The notes under the pieces: model-generated
The model's input: the letters and a program-made list of their open reading frames with translations, nothing else
Databases searched by the model: none
Told to the model about the DNA's origin: nothing
Made by a program: the position numbers and the translations under genes
NCBI RefSeq assembly: GCF_002118315.1
Contig: NZ_MTSZ01000002.1
Span: 248,001 to 312,000 of the forward strand
Source of the DNA: Kiloniella majae
GTDB taxonomy: Bacteria > Pseudomonadota > Alphaproteobacteria > Kiloniellales > Kiloniellaceae
Length of the DNA stretch: 64,000 nt
Reading direction: 5' to 3'
Shown here: positions 36,653-47,379 of the stretch, piece after piece
Layout of the letters: every line of letters starts with the position of its first letter
Numbering within the stretch: the first letter of the stretch is position 1

Positions 36653-36790
36653 CAGTATTTCGTTCCTTATGAAATAAACAGTTCGCAGTTTGTTCACCCT
36701 CAGATTTAACACAGTTATCCCTGTGTCAAAATATCTCTTTGTAAAAATCTTTATGCCCTCATCCACTGCCAAAACAAAAGGGACAAAAAC

Positions 36791-36817
36791 AAAAGGCAGC
36801 CCCAAGGACTGCCTTTT
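36791..36817 (-). terminator. intrinsic terminator after rplQ (end of the alpha operon)
   Basis: On the minus strand the arms AAAAGGCAG and CTGCCTTTT flank a nine-base loop, and GTTTTTG follows. It lies about 30 bases past the rplQ stop. Confidence 0.8.
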
Positions 36818-36847
36818 GATAGTACTTAAATGTGAAGAAAAAGAGGC

Positions 36848-37267
36848 TTACTCTTCTCCTTCATCCTCATCACCAACTACAGGACCAGAATCCTGGCCTT
36901 TGGCATCAAGGTCGCGATCAACGAATTCGATGAACGCCATTGGCGCCATATCACCATGACGGAAGCCAGCTTTAAGAACGCGAGTGTATCCACCCTGACG
37001 GTCTTTGTAACGCTCGGCAAGTACGTCAAAAAGTTTAGCAGTTAGTTTTGTATCACGAAGAACAGCTAGAGCCTGACGACGAGCGTGCAGGTCACCGCGC
37101 TTACCAAGTGTAACCAATTTCTCAACGATTGGACGAAGGTCTTTGGCTTTTGGAAGCGTTGTTTTGATCTGTTCGTGTTTGATCAACGCGTGAGCCATGT
37201 TTGCAAACATAGCCTTACGGTGGCTGGAAGTACGGTTTAGTTTACGACCACTCATTCCGTGACGCAT
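36848..37267 (-). CDS. rplQ: 50S ribosomal protein L17
   Basis: 139 residues from the ATG at 37267, whose product [20 protein letters not shown] is the universal L17 start; the frame open to 37300 adds 11 residues without support. The C-terminal acidic tail (EDEGEE) is longer than in enteric L17. L17 sits at the end of the large-subunit exit tunnel and closes the alpha operon after rpoA. Confidence 0.97.
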   Translation of the reverse strand: MRHGMSGRKLNRTSSHRKAMFANMAHALIKHEQIKTTLPKAKDLRPIVEKLVTLGKRGDLHARRQALAVLRDTKLTAKLFDVLAERYKDRQGGYTRVLKAGFRHGDMAPMAFIEFVDRDLDAKGQDSGPVVGDEDEGEE

Positions 37268-37396
37268 ATCTGTTCTCCTAATATCTAGTGTCTCGCGCAC
37301 GAGACGGATTAAATTCCCTAACGCCGCCTGATTTAAAAATCAGATGAAATCGCCAGGGTTTGGGGATGCATTCCCCTTTGGTAACTCAGAACCTTC

Positions 37397-38413
37397 TTAG
37401 AAAGGTTCGTCGAGACGCTTTGCCAACTCTTCGATGTTCTCTGGCGGCCATTCGGCAATTTCCATACCGAGGTGTAGGCCCATACCGGAAAGAACTTCTT
37501 TGATCTCATTAAGAGATTTACGACCGAAGTTAGGTGTACGTAGCATCTCTGCTTCGGTTTTCTGAACCAGATCACCGATGTAAACGATGTTATCGTTTTT
37601 GAGGCAGTTAGCTGAACGAACAGACAGTTCAAGCTCATCAACCTTGCGAAGAAGGTTACGGTTGAACGGAGGTTCACTTGGACGATCGTCAACTTCTTCA
37701 ACTTTCGGCTCATCGAAGTTAACGAAGAGAGAAAGCTGATCCTGAAGAATACGAGACGCAACAGCGATCGCATCTTCTGGTGTGATAGAACCATCAGTTT
37801 CGATTTCAAGTGTCAGCTTGTCATAGTCAGTTACCTGACCAACACGAGTGTTGTCGACTTTGTAGGACACCTTACGAACTGGCGAGAAGATTGAATCAAC
37901 AGGTACAAGACCGATTGGCGCATCTTCAACACGGTTCTGAGAAGCAGCAACATAGCCTTTACCGGTATCAACGGTAAGTTCCATGTCCAGATGAGCACCA
38001 TCATCCAGAGTACAGATCACAAGATCCGGGTTCATCACTTCGATGTCACCAGTTGTTTCGATTTGACCGGCAGTAACAGAACCAGGACCTTCTGCGCGAA
38101 GACGCATGCGCTTTGGCTCTTCACCTTCCATACGCAGAGCGATGGTTTTGATGTTAAGAATAACGTCAGTAACGTCTTCACGAACACCAGGAATAGATGA
38201 GAACTCGTGCAGTACACCATCAATGTGGATGGATGTAACAGCAGCACCTTGCAAAGATGACAGAAGAACGCGACGCAGCGCGTTACCAAGTGTAAGACCG
38301 AAACCACGCTCTAGCGGCTCAGCAACAACTTTAGCAATACGATTGCTATCAATGCCTGGCTCAACAACGAGACTTTCAGGCTTAATCAAAGCATTCCAGT
38401 TAGTCTGAATCAC
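37397..38413 (-). CDS. rpoA: DNA-directed RNA polymerase alpha subunit
   Basis: A 338-residue alpha subunit from a GTG start. The N-terminal assembly domain begins at [15 protein letters not shown] and holds [18 protein letters not shown]. The C-terminal domain (from about 250) has the helix-hairpin-helix [19 protein letters not shown] used for UP elements and activators. Unusually, two hairpins lie between rpsK and this gene (38496-38563). Confidence 0.97.
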   Translation of the reverse strand: MIQTNWNALIKPESLVVEPGIDSNRIAKVVAEPLERGFGLTLGNALRRVLLSSLQGAAVTSIHIDGVLHEFSSIPGVREDVTDVILNIKTIALRMEGEEPKRMRLRAEGPGSVTAGQIETTGDIEVMNPDLVICTLDDGAHLDMELTVDTGKGYVAASQNRVEDAPIGLVPVDSIFSPVRKVSYKVDNTRVGQVTDYDKLTLEIETDGSITPEDAIAVASRILQDQLSLFVNFDEPKVEEVDDRPSEPPFNRNLLRKVDELELSVRSANCLKNDNIVYIGDLVQKTEAEMLRTPNFGRKSLNEIKEVLSGMGLHLGMEIAEWPPENIEELAKRLDEPF

Positions 38414-38495
38414 AGTAAAACCTCTTTTTTGACGTGCAAGCTATCGATCACGAACGGGACGTAACAATGGTTCTTGCAGTGTCATGTATATGCCA

Positions 38496-38563
38496 AAAGC
38501 CGGAAACAAAATCCGGCTTTAGACGAGTTAGATACAGGCAGGCTACCCGTTAAACAGCCTGCC
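38496..38563 (-). terminator. two consecutive hairpins between rpsK and rpoA
   Basis: In transcription order: GGCAGGCT/AGCCTGCC (38537-38563, 11-base loop), then AAAGCCGGA/TCCGGCTTT (38496-38520, seven-base loop) followed by TTTTGG. The second looks like a weak intrinsic terminator inside the operon. Confidence 0.55.
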
Positions 38564-38573
38564 CTAAATCCAC

Positions 38574-38966
38574 TTATACGCGACGGCGTTTAGGTGGACG
38601 ACATCCGTTGTGCGGAATTGGTGTTACATCACGGATACCAGTGATGGTAAAACCAACTGCCTGCAGAGCACGAAGAGCGGACTCACGTCCTGACCCTGGG
38701 CCCTTAACGTTGACTTCGAGAGTCTTCATTCCATGATCCTGAGCTTTTTTGCCTGCATCTTCTGCAGCAAGCTGAGCAGCATATGGAGTGGACTTACGAG
38801 AACCTTTAAAACCTAGACCACCAGCTGATGCCCAAGAAATAGCATTTCCCTGTACGTCAGTGATCGTGATGATCGTGTTGTTAAAAGTTGCACTGATGTG
38901 AGCGATACCAGAAGAAATATTCTTCCGCTCGCGACGCTTAACGCGCCCCTGCTGAGCTTTAGCCAT
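38574..38966 (-). CDS. rpsK: 30S ribosomal protein S11
   Basis: 130 residues, a normal S11 ([21 protein letters not shown], and the basic C-terminal [11 protein letters not shown]). It binds the platform of 16S rRNA near the mRNA exit. It follows rpsM by 14 bases. Confidence 0.97.
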   Translation of the reverse strand: MAKAQQGRVKRRERKNISSGIAHISATFNNTIITITDVQGNAISWASAGGLGFKGSRKSTPYAAQLAAEDAGKKAQDHGMKTLEVNVKGPGSGRESALRALQAVGFTITGIRDVTPIPHNGCRPPKRRRV

Positions 38967-38980
38967 TTTCTACTGCCCTC

Positions 38981-39349
38981 TTATTTCTTCTTACCAGCGA
39001 TAGCAACAGCAGGACCTTTACGCGTACGTGCGTTAGTCCGAGTACGCTGCCCGCGAACTGGAAGGCGTTTACGATGACGAAGGCCGCGCAGGCAACCTAG
39101 ATCCATCAGACGTTTGATGTTCATAGCAACTTCACGGCGAAGGTCACCTTCAACAGTGCAGTTGTTATCAATTGTTTCACGAATGCGAAGTACTTCATCT
39201 TCTGTCAATTCGTTAACACGGCGTTCAGCCGGAATGCCAACTTCTTCACAGATTTTCTTAGAAATCGCAGGACCAATACCATGGATATAGGTCAATGCGA
39301 TCAGTACCCGCTTTTGCGTCGGGATGTTGACGCCAGCAATACGAGCCAC
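38981..39349 (-). CDS. rpsM: 30S ribosomal protein S13
   Basis: 122 residues from a GTG start preceded by AGGAGAG (spacing five). Typical S13: [20 protein letters not shown] and the [20 protein letters not shown] tail that bridges to the large subunit. First gene of the alpha operon, with its own promoter 220 bases upstream. Confidence 0.97.
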   Translation of the reverse strand: MARIAGVNIPTQKRVLIALTYIHGIGPAISKKICEEVGIPAERRVNELTEDEVLRIRETIDNNCTVEGDLRREVAMNIKRLMDLGCLRGLRHRKRLPVRGQRTRTNARTRKGPAVAIAGKKK

Positions 39350-39574
39350 TACGCTCTCCTCACAAACACAGATCGGGCTCCAACTATTTGGAAACCCTGG
39401 TTAAATTAATCCGCGACATTCTCTAGAGGTGAAATGAGAGACGTCGTGTAGTTCTTGTTTTCAGGCCGAAACCCGAAATTGTATTGGGTGGTAGATAAAG
39501 TCACCCGAAATACGTTTTATTGAAAATCGGCAAAAAAGCTTAGATTCCCAACAAAAATGTCCATTCGGCGGCGG

Positions 39575-39602
39575 ATTATATGCCAATCCGTCCGCCTGTC
39601 AA
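39575..39602 (-). promoter_or_regulatory. alpha-operon promoter, just past the adk stop
   Basis: On the minus strand a consensus TTGACA (39602-39597) and a consensus TATAAT (39580-39575) lie 16 bases apart. They start 11 bases beyond adk and point at rpsM, leaving a leader of roughly 220 bases. Both hexamers match sigma-70 perfectly. A bulged GGCGG/CCGCC dyad overlaps it. Confidence 0.75.
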
Positions 39603-39612
39603 TGGGTAAGTC

Positions 39613-40185
39613 TTACTTAAGGAAATTAGCGATCTGACTCGCCACTTCCTCAATTGATTGCATACCGTCCACTTTGTGCAAATTGCCTTTCTTTTCATAG
39701 TAAGGCAGCACAGGGGCAGTTTGCTCGTGATAAACCGCGAGGCGCTTTTTAAGCGTTTCAGCATTGTCATCCGCGCGACGCTCTGCTTCAGGTGTCTCGC
39801 TGGCACGTTGTTCGATACGGCTGAAAAGAATTTGCTCATCAACAACAATCTCGATTGTGCTGTCGAGCTTCAGACCTTTTTCTTCCAACATCGCATCCAG
39901 GCCTTCGGCCTGCGCAACTGTCCGGGGGAAGCCGTCCAGAATAAAACCGTTTTTACAATCAGCTTCATCAATACGGTCAGAGATGATGCCAATGATCAAA
40001 TCATCAGCAACCAACTGTCCGGCATCCATAACAGACTTGGCTTGTTTACCAAGCTCTGTCCCCGCAGCAACAGCTGCTCTTAACATGTCACCTGTTGAAA
40101 GTTGCACAATGTTGTGCTGTTCAACCAGAATTGCTGCCTGTGTACCCTTCCCCGCTCCCGGAGGGCCAAACAATACTATGTTCAT
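39613..40185 (-). CDS. adk: adenylate kinase (short-lid form)
   Basis: 190 residues with P-loop GPPGAGKGT, LDGFPRTVAQAEGLD and the AMP-site STGDMLRAAV. It is about 25 residues shorter than E. coli Adk because the LID insert is reduced to RASETPEAERRADD, with no zinc cysteines. It interconverts ATP + AMP and 2 ADP. The ATG overlaps the secY stop (ATGA), so they are translationally coupled. Confidence 0.96.
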   Translation of the reverse strand: MNIVLFGPPGAGKGTQAAILVEQHNIVQLSTGDMLRAAVAAGTELGKQAKSVMDAGQLVADDLIIGIISDRIDEADCKNGFILDGFPRTVAQAEGLDAMLEEKGLKLDSTIEIVVDEQILFSRIEQRASETPEAERRADDNAETLKKRLAVYHEQTAPVLPYYEKKGNLHKVDGMQSIEEVASQIANFLK

Positions 40186-41507
40186 CCACGCCTACCCTTT
40201 AATTTTGATTTTTTAATTAGGCCTTCATACTGATGAGCCACCAGATGAGAATGGATCTGTCCAACCGTATCCATTGTTACGGAAACGACAATCAACAAAC
40301 TTGTCCCGCCAAAATAGAATGGAACAGCATATTGAGAGATCAAAATCTCAGGTAGCAAACATACAGCTACAAGATATGCAGCCCCAGCAATTGTTAGCCG
40401 ATTGATGATATAGTCAAGATGTGCAGCTGTGTTTTTTCCAGGGCGAATGCCAGGAACAAAACCGCCATTTTTCTTAAGGTTGTCAGCCGTCTCTTCTGTA
40501 TTGAAGACAATTGTCTTATAGAAGAAGGCAAAGAAAGCGATCAGCGTACTGAAAAGAAGCATGTATCCAACAGTGCCACGACCAAGGTTTGCAGTAACCC
40601 ATGTCAGCCACTCGGAACTACCGGCAGAGAATTGAGCCGCGGTAATTGGCATCAGCAGCAAAGAAGATGCAAAAATCGGTGGGATCACACCAGATACGTT
40701 CAGCTTGATTGGCAGGTGAGAAGAATCACCACCGAACATTTTGTTACCAACCTGACGCTTTGGATACTGTACAATAACTTTGCGGTGTGCACGTTCGAAG
40801 CAAACGATACCTGCAATAACAAGTGGAACCAACAGAATGATCAAGGCAACAAAACCATTGCTTTGACTTAGCTGGAATGTTTGCGCAAGCGCAGAAGGCA
40901 AGCCTGCAACGATACCAGAGAAGATAATAAGAGAGATACCGTTACCGATACCGCGCTGCGTAATCTGCTCACCCAACCACATCAGGAAGATTGTACCACC
41001 TGTCAGGGTAATGACTGTTGTTAGTTCAAAGAAAAGTCCCGGATTAATCACGGCAGCCCCAAAATCCTGAGCCCCCTGTAAACCACGAGCAATACCATAA
41101 GCCTGAACAGCAGCTAAGACCACTGTACCGTAGCGTGTGTATTGGTTGATTTTTTTACGACCGGCTTCACCTTCTTTTTTGAGAGCTTCAATCTGAGGAG
41201 AGATTGCGGTCATCAACTGCATGATAATAGATGCAGAAATATATGGCATGATGTTCAAGGCGAGAATTGTCATTCTCTCAAGAGCACCACCGGAAAAGAG
41301 GTTAAACATTCCAAGCACACCACCCGCCTGCGCGTTGAAGGCTTGCTGGAATACAATAGGATCAATTCCGGGAAGAGGAATATAAGTTCCTAGACGATAC
41401 ACAATAAGCGCACCCAGAGTGAACCAGATACGCTTTTTCAAATCTGTGGCTTTAGAAAACGCACTAAGATTAATATTCGCGGCTAATTGCTCAGCAGCAG
41501 ATGCCAT
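40182..41507 (-). CDS. secY: protein translocase subunit SecY
   Basis: 441 residues with ten membrane segments: RLGTYIPLPGIDPIVF at the N-terminus, FNLFSGGALERMTILALNIMPYISASIIMQL in the plug/helix 2 region, and YPKRQVGNKMFGGDSSHLPIKLN in the large cytoplasmic loop. It forms the Sec channel. A terminator-like hairpin lies upstream (41548-41591). Confidence 0.97.
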   Translation of the reverse strand: MASAAEQLAANINLSAFSKATDLKKRIWFTLGALIVYRLGTYIPLPGIDPIVFQQAFNAQAGGVLGMFNLFSGGALERMTILALNIMPYISASIIMQLMTAISPQIEALKKEGEAGRKKINQYTRYGTVVLAAVQAYGIARGLQGAQDFGAAVINPGLFFELTTVITLTGGTIFLMWLGEQITQRGIGNGISLIIFSGIVAGLPSALAQTFQLSQSNGFVALIILLVPLVIAGIVCFERAHRKVIVQYPKRQVGNKMFGGDSSHLPIKLNVSGVIPPIFASSLLLMPITAAQFSAGSSEWLTWVTANLGRGTVGYMLLFSTLIAFFAFFYKTIVFNTEETADNLKKNGGFVPGIRPGKNTAAHLDYIINRLTIAGAAYLVAVCLLPEILISQYAVPFYFGGTSLLIVVSVTMDTVGQIHSHLVAHQYEGLIKKSKLKGRRG

Positions 41508-41547
41508 ATGCCTATTCCCGGTAATATAAAAATTGACTAAAAAATAC

Positions 41548-41591
41548 TAAAGGCAGAAACCCCCATCAAAAGAAAGGGATTTCTGCCTTTA
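41548..41591 (-). terminator. strong hairpin between rplO and secY
   Basis: Twelve-base perfect arms (TAAAGGCAGAAA and TTTCTGCCTTTA), plus an inner CCC/GGG, lie five bases past the rplO stop. On the minus strand TAGTATTTTTTAG follows. It looks like an intrinsic terminator, possibly leaky, inside the spc operon. Confidence 0.65.
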
Positions 41592-41596
41592 CAAAA

Positions 41597-42061
41597 TTAC
41601 TTGCTCGCAGGAACGGTGACAGAGCCACCTGATTTCTCTACGGCTGCAATAGCAGCGGCGGAAGCGCCAGCAACAGTGATTTCCACTTTTGCTTTCAATT
41701 CGCCGTTCGCCAACAGGCGAATGCCGTCACGAGCATTGGTAATGATACCAGAAGTAACAAGAACTTCTTGATCGATCGGCTTTTTAGCATCGATTTTCTT
41801 AGCGTCAATCGCTGCCTGAAGACGACCAATGTTCAAAGGAACATAGTTCTTCCGGAAGATGTTGTTAAATCCACGTTTCGGCAGACGACGATGCAATGGC
41901 ATCTGACCGCCTTCGAAGCCTTTAATGCTTACGCCGGAACGAGACTTTTGACCCTTGTGTCCGCCACCGGCATTTTTGCCGTAGCCGGAACCAGTACCAC
42001 GACCGACGCGTTTGCGATCTTTCGTAGCACCTGGGTTATCGGAAAGCTGATTTAGCTTCAT
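41597..42061 (-). CDS. rplO: 50S ribosomal protein L15
   Basis: 154 residues, typical L15: [37 protein letters not shown] and [18 protein letters not shown]. Located before a strong hairpin and secY. Confidence 0.97.
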   Translation of the reverse strand: MKLNQLSDNPGATKDRKRVGRGTGSGYGKNAGGGHKGQKSRSGVSIKGFEGGQMPLHRRLPKRGFNNIFRKNYVPLNIGRLQAAIDAKKIDAKKPIDQEVLVTSGIITNARDGIRLLANGELKAKVEITVAGASAAAIAAVEKSGGSVTVPASK

Positions 42062-42106
42062 CGTAATGGTCCCAGTTTCTCCTTCTTGTCAGGATAGTGA
42101 AAGCCC

Positions 42107-42295
42107 TTAGGCTTCCACCACCTTAACAAGATGGCTAACCTTGTTGATCATGCCACGTACGGAAGGTGTATCTTCCAATGTACGACGGCGGTTCATTTTA
42201 TTGAGGCCCAGACCAACAAGTGTTGCGCGCTGATCTTTAGTCCGTCCGATTGGACTTCCTACCTGTACCACAGTAATCGTTTTTTTAGCTGCCAT
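42107..42295 (-). CDS. rpmD: 50S ribosomal protein L30
   Basis: 62 residues, normal bacterial L30 ([39 protein letters not shown]). Six bases after rpsE. Confidence 0.96.
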   Translation of the reverse strand: MAAKKTITVVQVGSPIGRTKDQRATLVGLGLNKMNRRRTLEDTPSVRGMINKVSHLVKVVEA

Positions 42296-42300
42296 GGTAT

Positions 42301-42867
42301 TTATCCTTGAGCTTCTGTGCCTGCAGCACGGTTGCCTAGAATATCAGAAACCTTCTTACCGCGACGCTGAGCAACCATACGAGGGCTACGCGAACGCGTC
42401 AGGCCATCGATAGCAGCTTTAATCAGGTTATGCGGGTTCGAAGTACCTGTGGACTTAGAGACCACATCCTGAACACCAAGAGCTTCAAAAACGGCACGGA
42501 GAGGACCACCGGCGATAATACCGGTACCCACTGGTGCGCTGCGCATTACAACATGGCCTGCACCGTAATGACCTTTGATGTCATGGTGCAAAGTACGGCC
42601 CTCACGAAGAGGAACACGAACCATGTTCTGTTTTGCAGCTTCCGTAGCCTTACGAATTGCTTCAGGAACTTCACGGGCTTTACCAGTGCCATGACCTACG
42701 CGACCACGACCGTCACCAACGACGACAATAGCAGCGAAGCCAAAACGACGGCCACCTTTGACCACCTTGGCAACACGGTTAATACCAACCAGTTTTTCGA
42801 TCAGTTCCGGTTCATCGCGGTTGCGATCGTCTCTACGACCGCGATTTTCTTTTTGAGAACGTGCCAT
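42301..42867 (-). CDS. rpsE: 30S ribosomal protein S5
   Basis: 188 residues; the double-stranded RNA-binding part [21 protein letters not shown] and the C-terminal part with [19 protein letters not shown] are clear. The ~20-residue N-terminal extension is charged. It helps decoding accuracy. Confidence 0.97.
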   Translation of the reverse strand: MARSQKENRGRRDDRNRDEPELIEKLVGINRVAKVVKGGRRFGFAAIVVVGDGRGRVGHGTGKAREVPEAIRKATEAAKQNMVRVPLREGRTLHHDIKGHYGAGHVVMRSAPVGTGIIAGGPLRAVFEALGVQDVVSKSTGTSNPHNLIKAAIDGLTRSRSPRMVAQRRGKKVSDILGNRAAGTEAQG

Positions 42868-42880
42868 AAAACTAGTCCCC

Positions 42881-43243
42881 TTAGAACTTTAAGCCAGCTT
42901 CACGAGCCGCATCAGCCAAAGCTTTGACACGACCATGATAAATGTATCCACCACGGTCGAAAACGACGTCCGTGATACCGGCGGCGACGGCGCGCTCTGC
43001 AACGAGTTTTCCAACTTTAACGGCAGCATCTTTATCTGCACCAGTTTTCAAATCGCTCTTCAGAGCTCCGTCCAGGGTTGACGCAGCGGCAACAGTGACA
43101 CCCTGCTTGTCATCAATCACTTGAGCATAGATATTCTTGCTCGAACGAAATACTGACAGGCGAGGACGACCATTACCCGTGCGCCGTAGCTGTGTACGAA
43201 CGCGACTTTTGCGGCGATCGTGCAATGAGATAAGCTTACGCAT
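42881..43243 (-). CDS. rplR: 50S ribosomal protein L18
   Basis: 120 residues, typical L18 ([36 protein letters not shown]). It binds 5S rRNA with L5. Confidence 0.97.
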   Translation of the reverse strand: MRKLISLHDRRKSRVRTQLRRTGNGRPRLSVFRSSKNIYAQVIDDKQGVTVAAASTLDGALKSDLKTGADKDAAVKVGKLVAERAVAAGITDVVFDRGGYIYHGRVKALADAAREAGLKF

Positions 43244-43246
43244 GGG

Positions 43247-43780
43247 TTACTTCTTCTTGCCTTCTTTGCGCAGAATGACTTCATCGGAGTACTTAACACC
43301 TTTGCCTTTGTAAGGCTCTGGTGGGCGGTACCCACGGATGACAGCAGCCACCTGGCCGACTTTCTGCTTGTCGATCCCCGAAACGGCAACAGCCGTTGGC
43401 TTTTCACATTTGATAGTAATGCCTTCCGGAATTGGGAAGAGAACATCATGTGAATAACCAAGCTGCAGGTTCAAAGTATTACCTTGAACAGCCGCGCGAT
43501 AACCAACACCGTTAATCTCAAGGTTCTTGGTGTAACCTTCGGAAACACCAGTAACCAGATTCTGGACACGACTGCGAGCAGTACCCCACATAGAGCGAGC
43601 ACGCTTGCTGTCATTAGCTGGAGTTACTGTAACTTTTCCATCATCGAGAGAGAAAGTTACATCATCCGTAGCTGCGAAGCTGAGTTCACCCAGCTTCCCT
43701 TTTGCAGAGACGACATTGCCGTCAATCTTTAGTTCGACCCCACTTGGTACTTCTACGGGGTTCTTGCCTACACGAGACAT
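43247..43780 (-). CDS. rplF: 50S ribosomal protein L6
   Basis: 177 residues, two L6 repeats, C-terminal [20 protein letters not shown] that binds 23S rRNA near the factor-binding site. Confidence 0.97.
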   Translation of the reverse strand: MSRVGKNPVEVPSGVELKIDGNVVSAKGKLGELSFAATDDVTFSLDDGKVTVTPANDSKRARSMWGTARSRVQNLVTGVSEGYTKNLEINGVGYRAAVQGNTLNLQLGYSHDVLFPIPEGITIKCEKPTAVAVSGIDKQKVGQVAAVIRGYRPPEPYKGKGVKYSDEVILRKEGKKK

Positions 43781-43791
43781 ATCAAACTCCC

Positions 43792-44190
43792 TTAGAATAC
43801 CTGGCAGAGAACCTCACCACCAACATTGGCGGTACGGGCTTCTTGATCGGACATTACGCCGCTAGGCGTAGAAAGAATGGTGACACCAAGTCCGTTGTAG
43901 TAACGTGGTAGCTCTTTAATTTTAGAGTACACGCGACGACCAGGACGTGACACACGGCTGATTTCAGAAATCGCCGGATCACCATCTGCATATTTCAGTT
44001 CGATAGCTAGTTCACTAATACCAGCACGAACGTCAACTTTACTAAAGCCGCGAATAAAACCTTCGCGTTTTAGAACTTCGAGTACATTGGCGCGCAGCTT
44101 AGAAGCTGGCGCGCGAACGACGCTTTTACCAACCCGTTGTCCGTTACGGATGCGGGTTAGCATATCCCCTAAAGGATCGCTCATCGCCAT
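43792..44190 (-). CDS. rpsH: 30S ribosomal protein S8
   Basis: 132 residues: [18 protein letters not shown] at the start, [22 protein letters not shown] and [19 protein letters not shown] near the end. In E. coli S8 represses the spc operon at the L5 gene; whether this holds here is unknown. Confidence 0.97.
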   Translation of the reverse strand: MAMSDPLGDMLTRIRNGQRVGKSVVRAPASKLRANVLEVLKREGFIRGFSKVDVRAGISELAIELKYADGDPAISEISRVSRPGRRVYSKIKELPRYYNGLGVTILSTPSGVMSDQEARTANVGGEVLCQVF

Positions 44191-44205
44191 ATCGTCGGTC
44201 CTTCC

Positions 44206-44511
44206 TTACCAGCTCGACTTAACGACACCAGGTGCCTGGCCAACAGAGGCCAGATCACGAAGCGCGATACGAGAGAGCTTGAACTTACGATAGAATCCAC
44301 GAGGACGTCCTGTGACGCCACAACGGTTACGTACGCGGATCTTTGCACCGTCACGAGGCAACTGAGCCAATTTCATGCTAGCCTGGAAGACTTCTTCCGG
44401 GGAAGCAGAACGGTCTGTTGCAATCGCCTTAAGCGCAGCACGCTTTTCAGCTTGCTTTGCTACCATACGGCGGCGTTTTTCGTTCTTAGCAATGGCACTT
44501 TTCTTAGCCAT
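44206..44511 (-). CDS. rpsN: 30S ribosomal protein S14 (zinc-free long form)
   Basis: 101 residues from the ATG at 44511; the frame open to 44586 runs back over the end of rplE. Only one cysteine is present ([16 protein letters not shown]), so it is the zinc-independent form. Confidence 0.96.
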   Translation of the reverse strand: MAKKSAIAKNEKRRRMVAKQAEKRAALKAIATDRSASPEEVFQASMKLAQLPRDGAKIRVRNRCGVTGRPRGFYRKFKLSRIALRDLASVGQAPGVVKSSW

Positions 44512-44533
44512 TTTACTATTCCTTTCTGCCCGT

Positions 44534-45079
44534 TCAGTTAGCGAACGGCATGTCGAACCTGGCAAGGAGAGCTTTCGCTTCCTCATCGGTTTTCGCCGTG
44601 GTGCAGATGGTAATATTCATCCCGCGGATTTCGTCTACGCGATCGTATTCGATTTCCGGGAAAACAATCTGCTCCTTGAGTCCCATGTTATAGTTTCCAA
44701 GGCCGTCAAATGCATTGCCTTTCACGCCGCGAAAATCACGAACACGTGGAAGAGCAATCGTCACAAGACGATCAAGGAATTCATACATGCGATCGCCGCG
44801 CAGTGTCACCTTACAGCCTAGTGGCATATCTTCACGAACTTTGAAACCCGCAATGGATTTCTTGGCACGTGTGATAACAGGTTTTTGCGCTGCAATTGCT
44901 TCTAGTTCAGAAGCTGCATGCTTAACCTTTTTGGTGTCCTGTACGGCTTTACCAACACCGATATTAAGCACGATTTTCTCAAGCTTAGGAATCTGCATCG
45001 GGTTAGTGTAGTTAAATTCGCCTTTAAGAGCGTCTCTAACTTCACTGTTATAATGTGCCTTCAAGCGTGGCTGTGTCAT
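44534..45079 (-). CDS. rplE: 50S ribosomal protein L5
   Basis: 181 residues from the ATG at 45079; the eight residues added by the frame up to 45103 lie over the end of rpl[22 protein letters not shown] and [17 protein letters not shown] are typical. It binds 5S rRNA and the tRNA elbow. Confidence 0.96.
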   Translation of the reverse strand: MTQPRLKAHYNSEVRDALKGEFNYTNPMQIPKLEKIVLNIGVGKAVQDTKKVKHAASELEAIAAQKPVITRAKKSIAGFKVREDMPLGCKVTLRGDRMYEFLDRLVTIALPRVRDFRGVKGNAFDGLGNYNMGLKEQIVFPEIEYDRVDEIRGMNITICTTAKTDEEAKALLARFDMPFAN

Positions 45080-45092
45080 GGTCAACCTCGCC

Positions 45093-45413
45093 CTATACAT
45101 CAACTACTTCGCCAGATTTCTTGGCGAAGCGCACTTTGCGATCCCCTTCTGTACGGAAACCAACGCGTGTGGCATCCCCAGATTTAGGGTCAACTAGTGC
45201 AATATTAGAAATATGAACGGAAGCTTCTTGCTCGATGATTCCGCCCTGTGATGTCTGGGAAGCAGACTGATGCTTCTTCACGACGTTTACGCCTTGTACA
45301 ACAACGCGATCTTCGTCGCGAAGTACTCGAAGCACTTCGCCTTTTTTACCCTTGTCACGACCGGTTGTAAGAACAACCTGGTCGCCTTTTTTGATCTTAA
45401 ACTTTTTGCTCAT
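45093..45413 (-). CDS. rplX: 50S ribosomal protein L24
   Basis: 106 residues with the KOW motif ([21 protein letters not shown]). It starts large-subunit assembly. It overlaps the rplN stop by one base. Confidence 0.97.
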   Translation of the reverse strand: MSKKFKIKKGDQVVLTTGRDKGKKGEVLRVLRDEDRVVVQGVNVVKKHQSASQTSQGGIIEQEASVHISNIALVDPKSGDATRVGFRTEGDRKVRFAKKSGEVVDV

Positions 45414-45781
45414 TACAGCACCTCAGGCGCCAATGACACGATTTTCATGAAGCTGCGCGCACGCAGTTCACGGGTAACCGGGCCGAAAATACGAGTACCA
45501 ATAGGCTCATTTGATTTGTTAATCAAAACAGCCGCATTAGTATCAAAGCGGATCGAGGTGCCGTCTTGACGACGGATTTCTTTTGCCGTGCGTACAATCA
45601 CGGCACGGTGTACATCACCTTTTTTGACTTTGCCACGTGGAATTGCTTCCTTGACAGAGACTTTGATGACGTCACCGATACTGGCGGTTTTACGTTTGGA
45701 ACCACCAAGCACCTTGATGCACTGTACTCTACGAGCACCGGAGTTGTCAGCTACTTCAAGCTGAGACTGCATCTGGATCAT
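45413..45781 (-). CDS. rplN: 50S ribosomal protein L14
   Basis: 122 residues, [20 protein letters not shown] is the standard start. It contacts the small subunit and silencing factors. Confidence 0.97.
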   Translation of the reverse strand: MIQMQSQLEVADNSGARRVQCIKVLGGSKRKTASIGDVIKVSVKEAIPRGKVKKGDVHRAVIVRTAKEIRRQDGTSIRFDTNAAVLINKSNEPIGTRIFGPVTRELRARSFMKIVSLAPEVL

Positions 45782-45797
45782 GGCTATATCCTAAATA

Positions 45798-46043
45798 CTA
45801 TGCTTCGGTAGAAGCGTCACTGACCACTTCCCAAGACTTGGTCTTGGAAATTGGACTGCATTCACGAATCTTGACGACATCTCCCGCTTTTACTGCGTTG
45901 GTCTCGTCATGAGCGTGATACTTCTTCGAACGCTTAATGAACTTCTTGTAGATCGGGTGCATAACGCGACGTTCTACAAGAACAGTAATAGTCTTGTCGG
46001 TCTTATCGCTAACTACGACACCCTGCAACACACGCCGTGGCAT
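45798..46043 (-). CDS. rpsQ: 30S ribosomal protein S17
   Basis: 81 residues: [20 protein letters not shown] and the [20 protein letters not shown] segment are typical of S17. Confidence 0.97.
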   Translation of the reverse strand: MPRRVLQGVVVSDKTDKTITVLVERRVMHPIYKKFIKRSKKYHAHDETNAVKAGDVVKIRECSPISKTKSWEVVSDASTEA

Positions 46044-46055
46044 TGTGTAAACTCC

Positions 46056-46250
46056 TTAAGAAGCTGCCTGCAGAGACTGCAGGACAGTTTTAACTCGTGC
46101 AATGTCGCGGCGAACCTGACGACAACGAGCCGTGTTTTCAAGCTGACCGCTGGCTTGTTGGAAGCGGAGGTTAAACTGCTCTTTACGCAACTTTACCATC
46201 TCTTCTTTAAGCTCATCAGCCGTTTTAGTACGGAGATCACTTGATTTCAT
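46056..46250 (-). CDS. rpmC: 50S ribosomal protein L29
   Basis: 64 residues, two-helix protein at the exit tunnel ([20 protein letters not shown]). It shares a base with rplP. Confidence 0.97.
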   Translation of the reverse strand: MKSSDLRTKTADELKEEMVKLRKEQFNLRFQQASGQLENTARCRQVRRDIARVKTVLQSLQAAS

Positions 46251-46672
46251 TAGTTCACTCCCTCACCCGGACGAACAATAAATTTCGTCTGAATTGGTAA
46301 TTTAGCAGCTGCCAACGAGAAAGCCTCGCGAGCAACGTCCAAAGGAACACCATCGAGTTCAAAGATGACACGACCAGGTTTAACCCTAGCTGCCCACCAT
46401 TCGATGTTACCTTTACCTTTACCCTGACGCACTTCTGCAGGTTTAGATGTAACCGGCACGTCTGGGAAGATGCGGATCCACAACTTACCGACACGTTTCA
46501 TATGACGTGTAACGGTACGACGGGCCGCTTCGATTTGTCGGGCAGATACACGACCAGGGGTTACGGCTTTAAGACCGTAGGCACCAAAATTCAATTGGGT
46601 ACCACCCTTAGCATTACCGTGGATCCGGCCTTTATGTGCTTTGCGGAACTTAGTCCGCTTTGGCTGCAACAT
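46250..46672 (-). CDS. rplP: 50S ribosomal protein L16
   Basis: 140 residues: [19 protein letters not shown] and [19 protein letters not shown] are typical. It organises the A-site region and is late to join the subunit. Confidence 0.97.
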   Translation of the reverse strand: MLQPKRTKFRKAHKGRIHGNAKGGTQLNFGAYGLKAVTPGRVSARQIEAARRTVTRHMKRVGKLWIRIFPDVPVTSKPAEVRQGKGKGNIEWWAARVKPGRVIFELDGVPLDVAREAFSLAAAKLPIQTKFIVRPGEGVN

Positions 46673-46698
46673 ATTACTATTTCCTCAAGCTAAGCCCG

Positions 46699-47379
46699 TT
46701 ACGAACGAGCGGCCTGTGAATCCTGAGATCGCTTATCCATGGCCATTGGGTCATGTTCCAAGATCTCGCCTTTAAAGATCCATACCTTCACACCACAAAT
46801 ACCGAAAGTGGTGGATGCACGGGACTCAGCGTAATCAACTTCCGCACGAAGAGTGTGGAGTGGAACACGTCCTTCACGATACCATTCAGTACGAGCAATC
46901 TCAGCACCACCCAAACGGCCGGCGCAGTTAATACGAATGCCCTGTGCGCCGAGACGCATAGCTGACTGAACAGATCGTTTCATAGCACGACGGAAAGCCA
47001 CACGACGTTCTAACTGACTACAGATGTTGTCTGCAACCAATTTCGCATCAATTTCTGGTTTCCGGATTTCTACGATATTCAGATGTACTTCGCTAGAAGT
47101 AAGTTTCTGAAGCTCACGACGCAGTTTTTCAATATCCGATCCCTTTTTACCGATCACAACACCCGGACGGGCAGTGTAAATGGTAACACGGGCTTTCTTC
47201 GCTGGACGCTCGATGATGATCCGAGAAACACCAGCTTGTTTCAAGCGCTCGCGCAGAAACTCACGGATGCCAAGATCTTCATGAAGCAGATCAGCATAGT
47301 CACCATCTGCAAACCAACGAGAATCCCAGGTCCGGATGATACCGACACGAAGGCCGATAGGATTAATCTTCTGACCCAT
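46699..47379 (-). CDS. rpsC: 30S ribosomal protein S3
   Basis: 226 residues with an N-terminal KH domain ([20 protein letters not shown], GxxG loop). It lies at the mRNA entry channel. Confidence 0.97.
   Translation of the reverse strand: MGQKINPIGLRVGIIRTWDSRWFADGDYADLLHEDLGIREFLRERLKQAGVSRIIIERPAKKARVTIYTARPGVVIGKKGSDIEKLRRELQKLTSSEVHLNIVEIRKPEIDAKLVADNICSQLERRVAFRRAMKRSVQSAMRLGAQGIRINCAGRLGGAEIARTEWYREGRVPLHTLRAEVDYAESRASTTFGICGVKVWIFKGEILEHDPMAMDKRSQDSQAARS

Noticed and set aside
36653-36805. 51-residue N-terminal extension of DegQ
   Set aside because: It runs into the rplQ terminator, and the signal peptide starts at the ATG at 36652.
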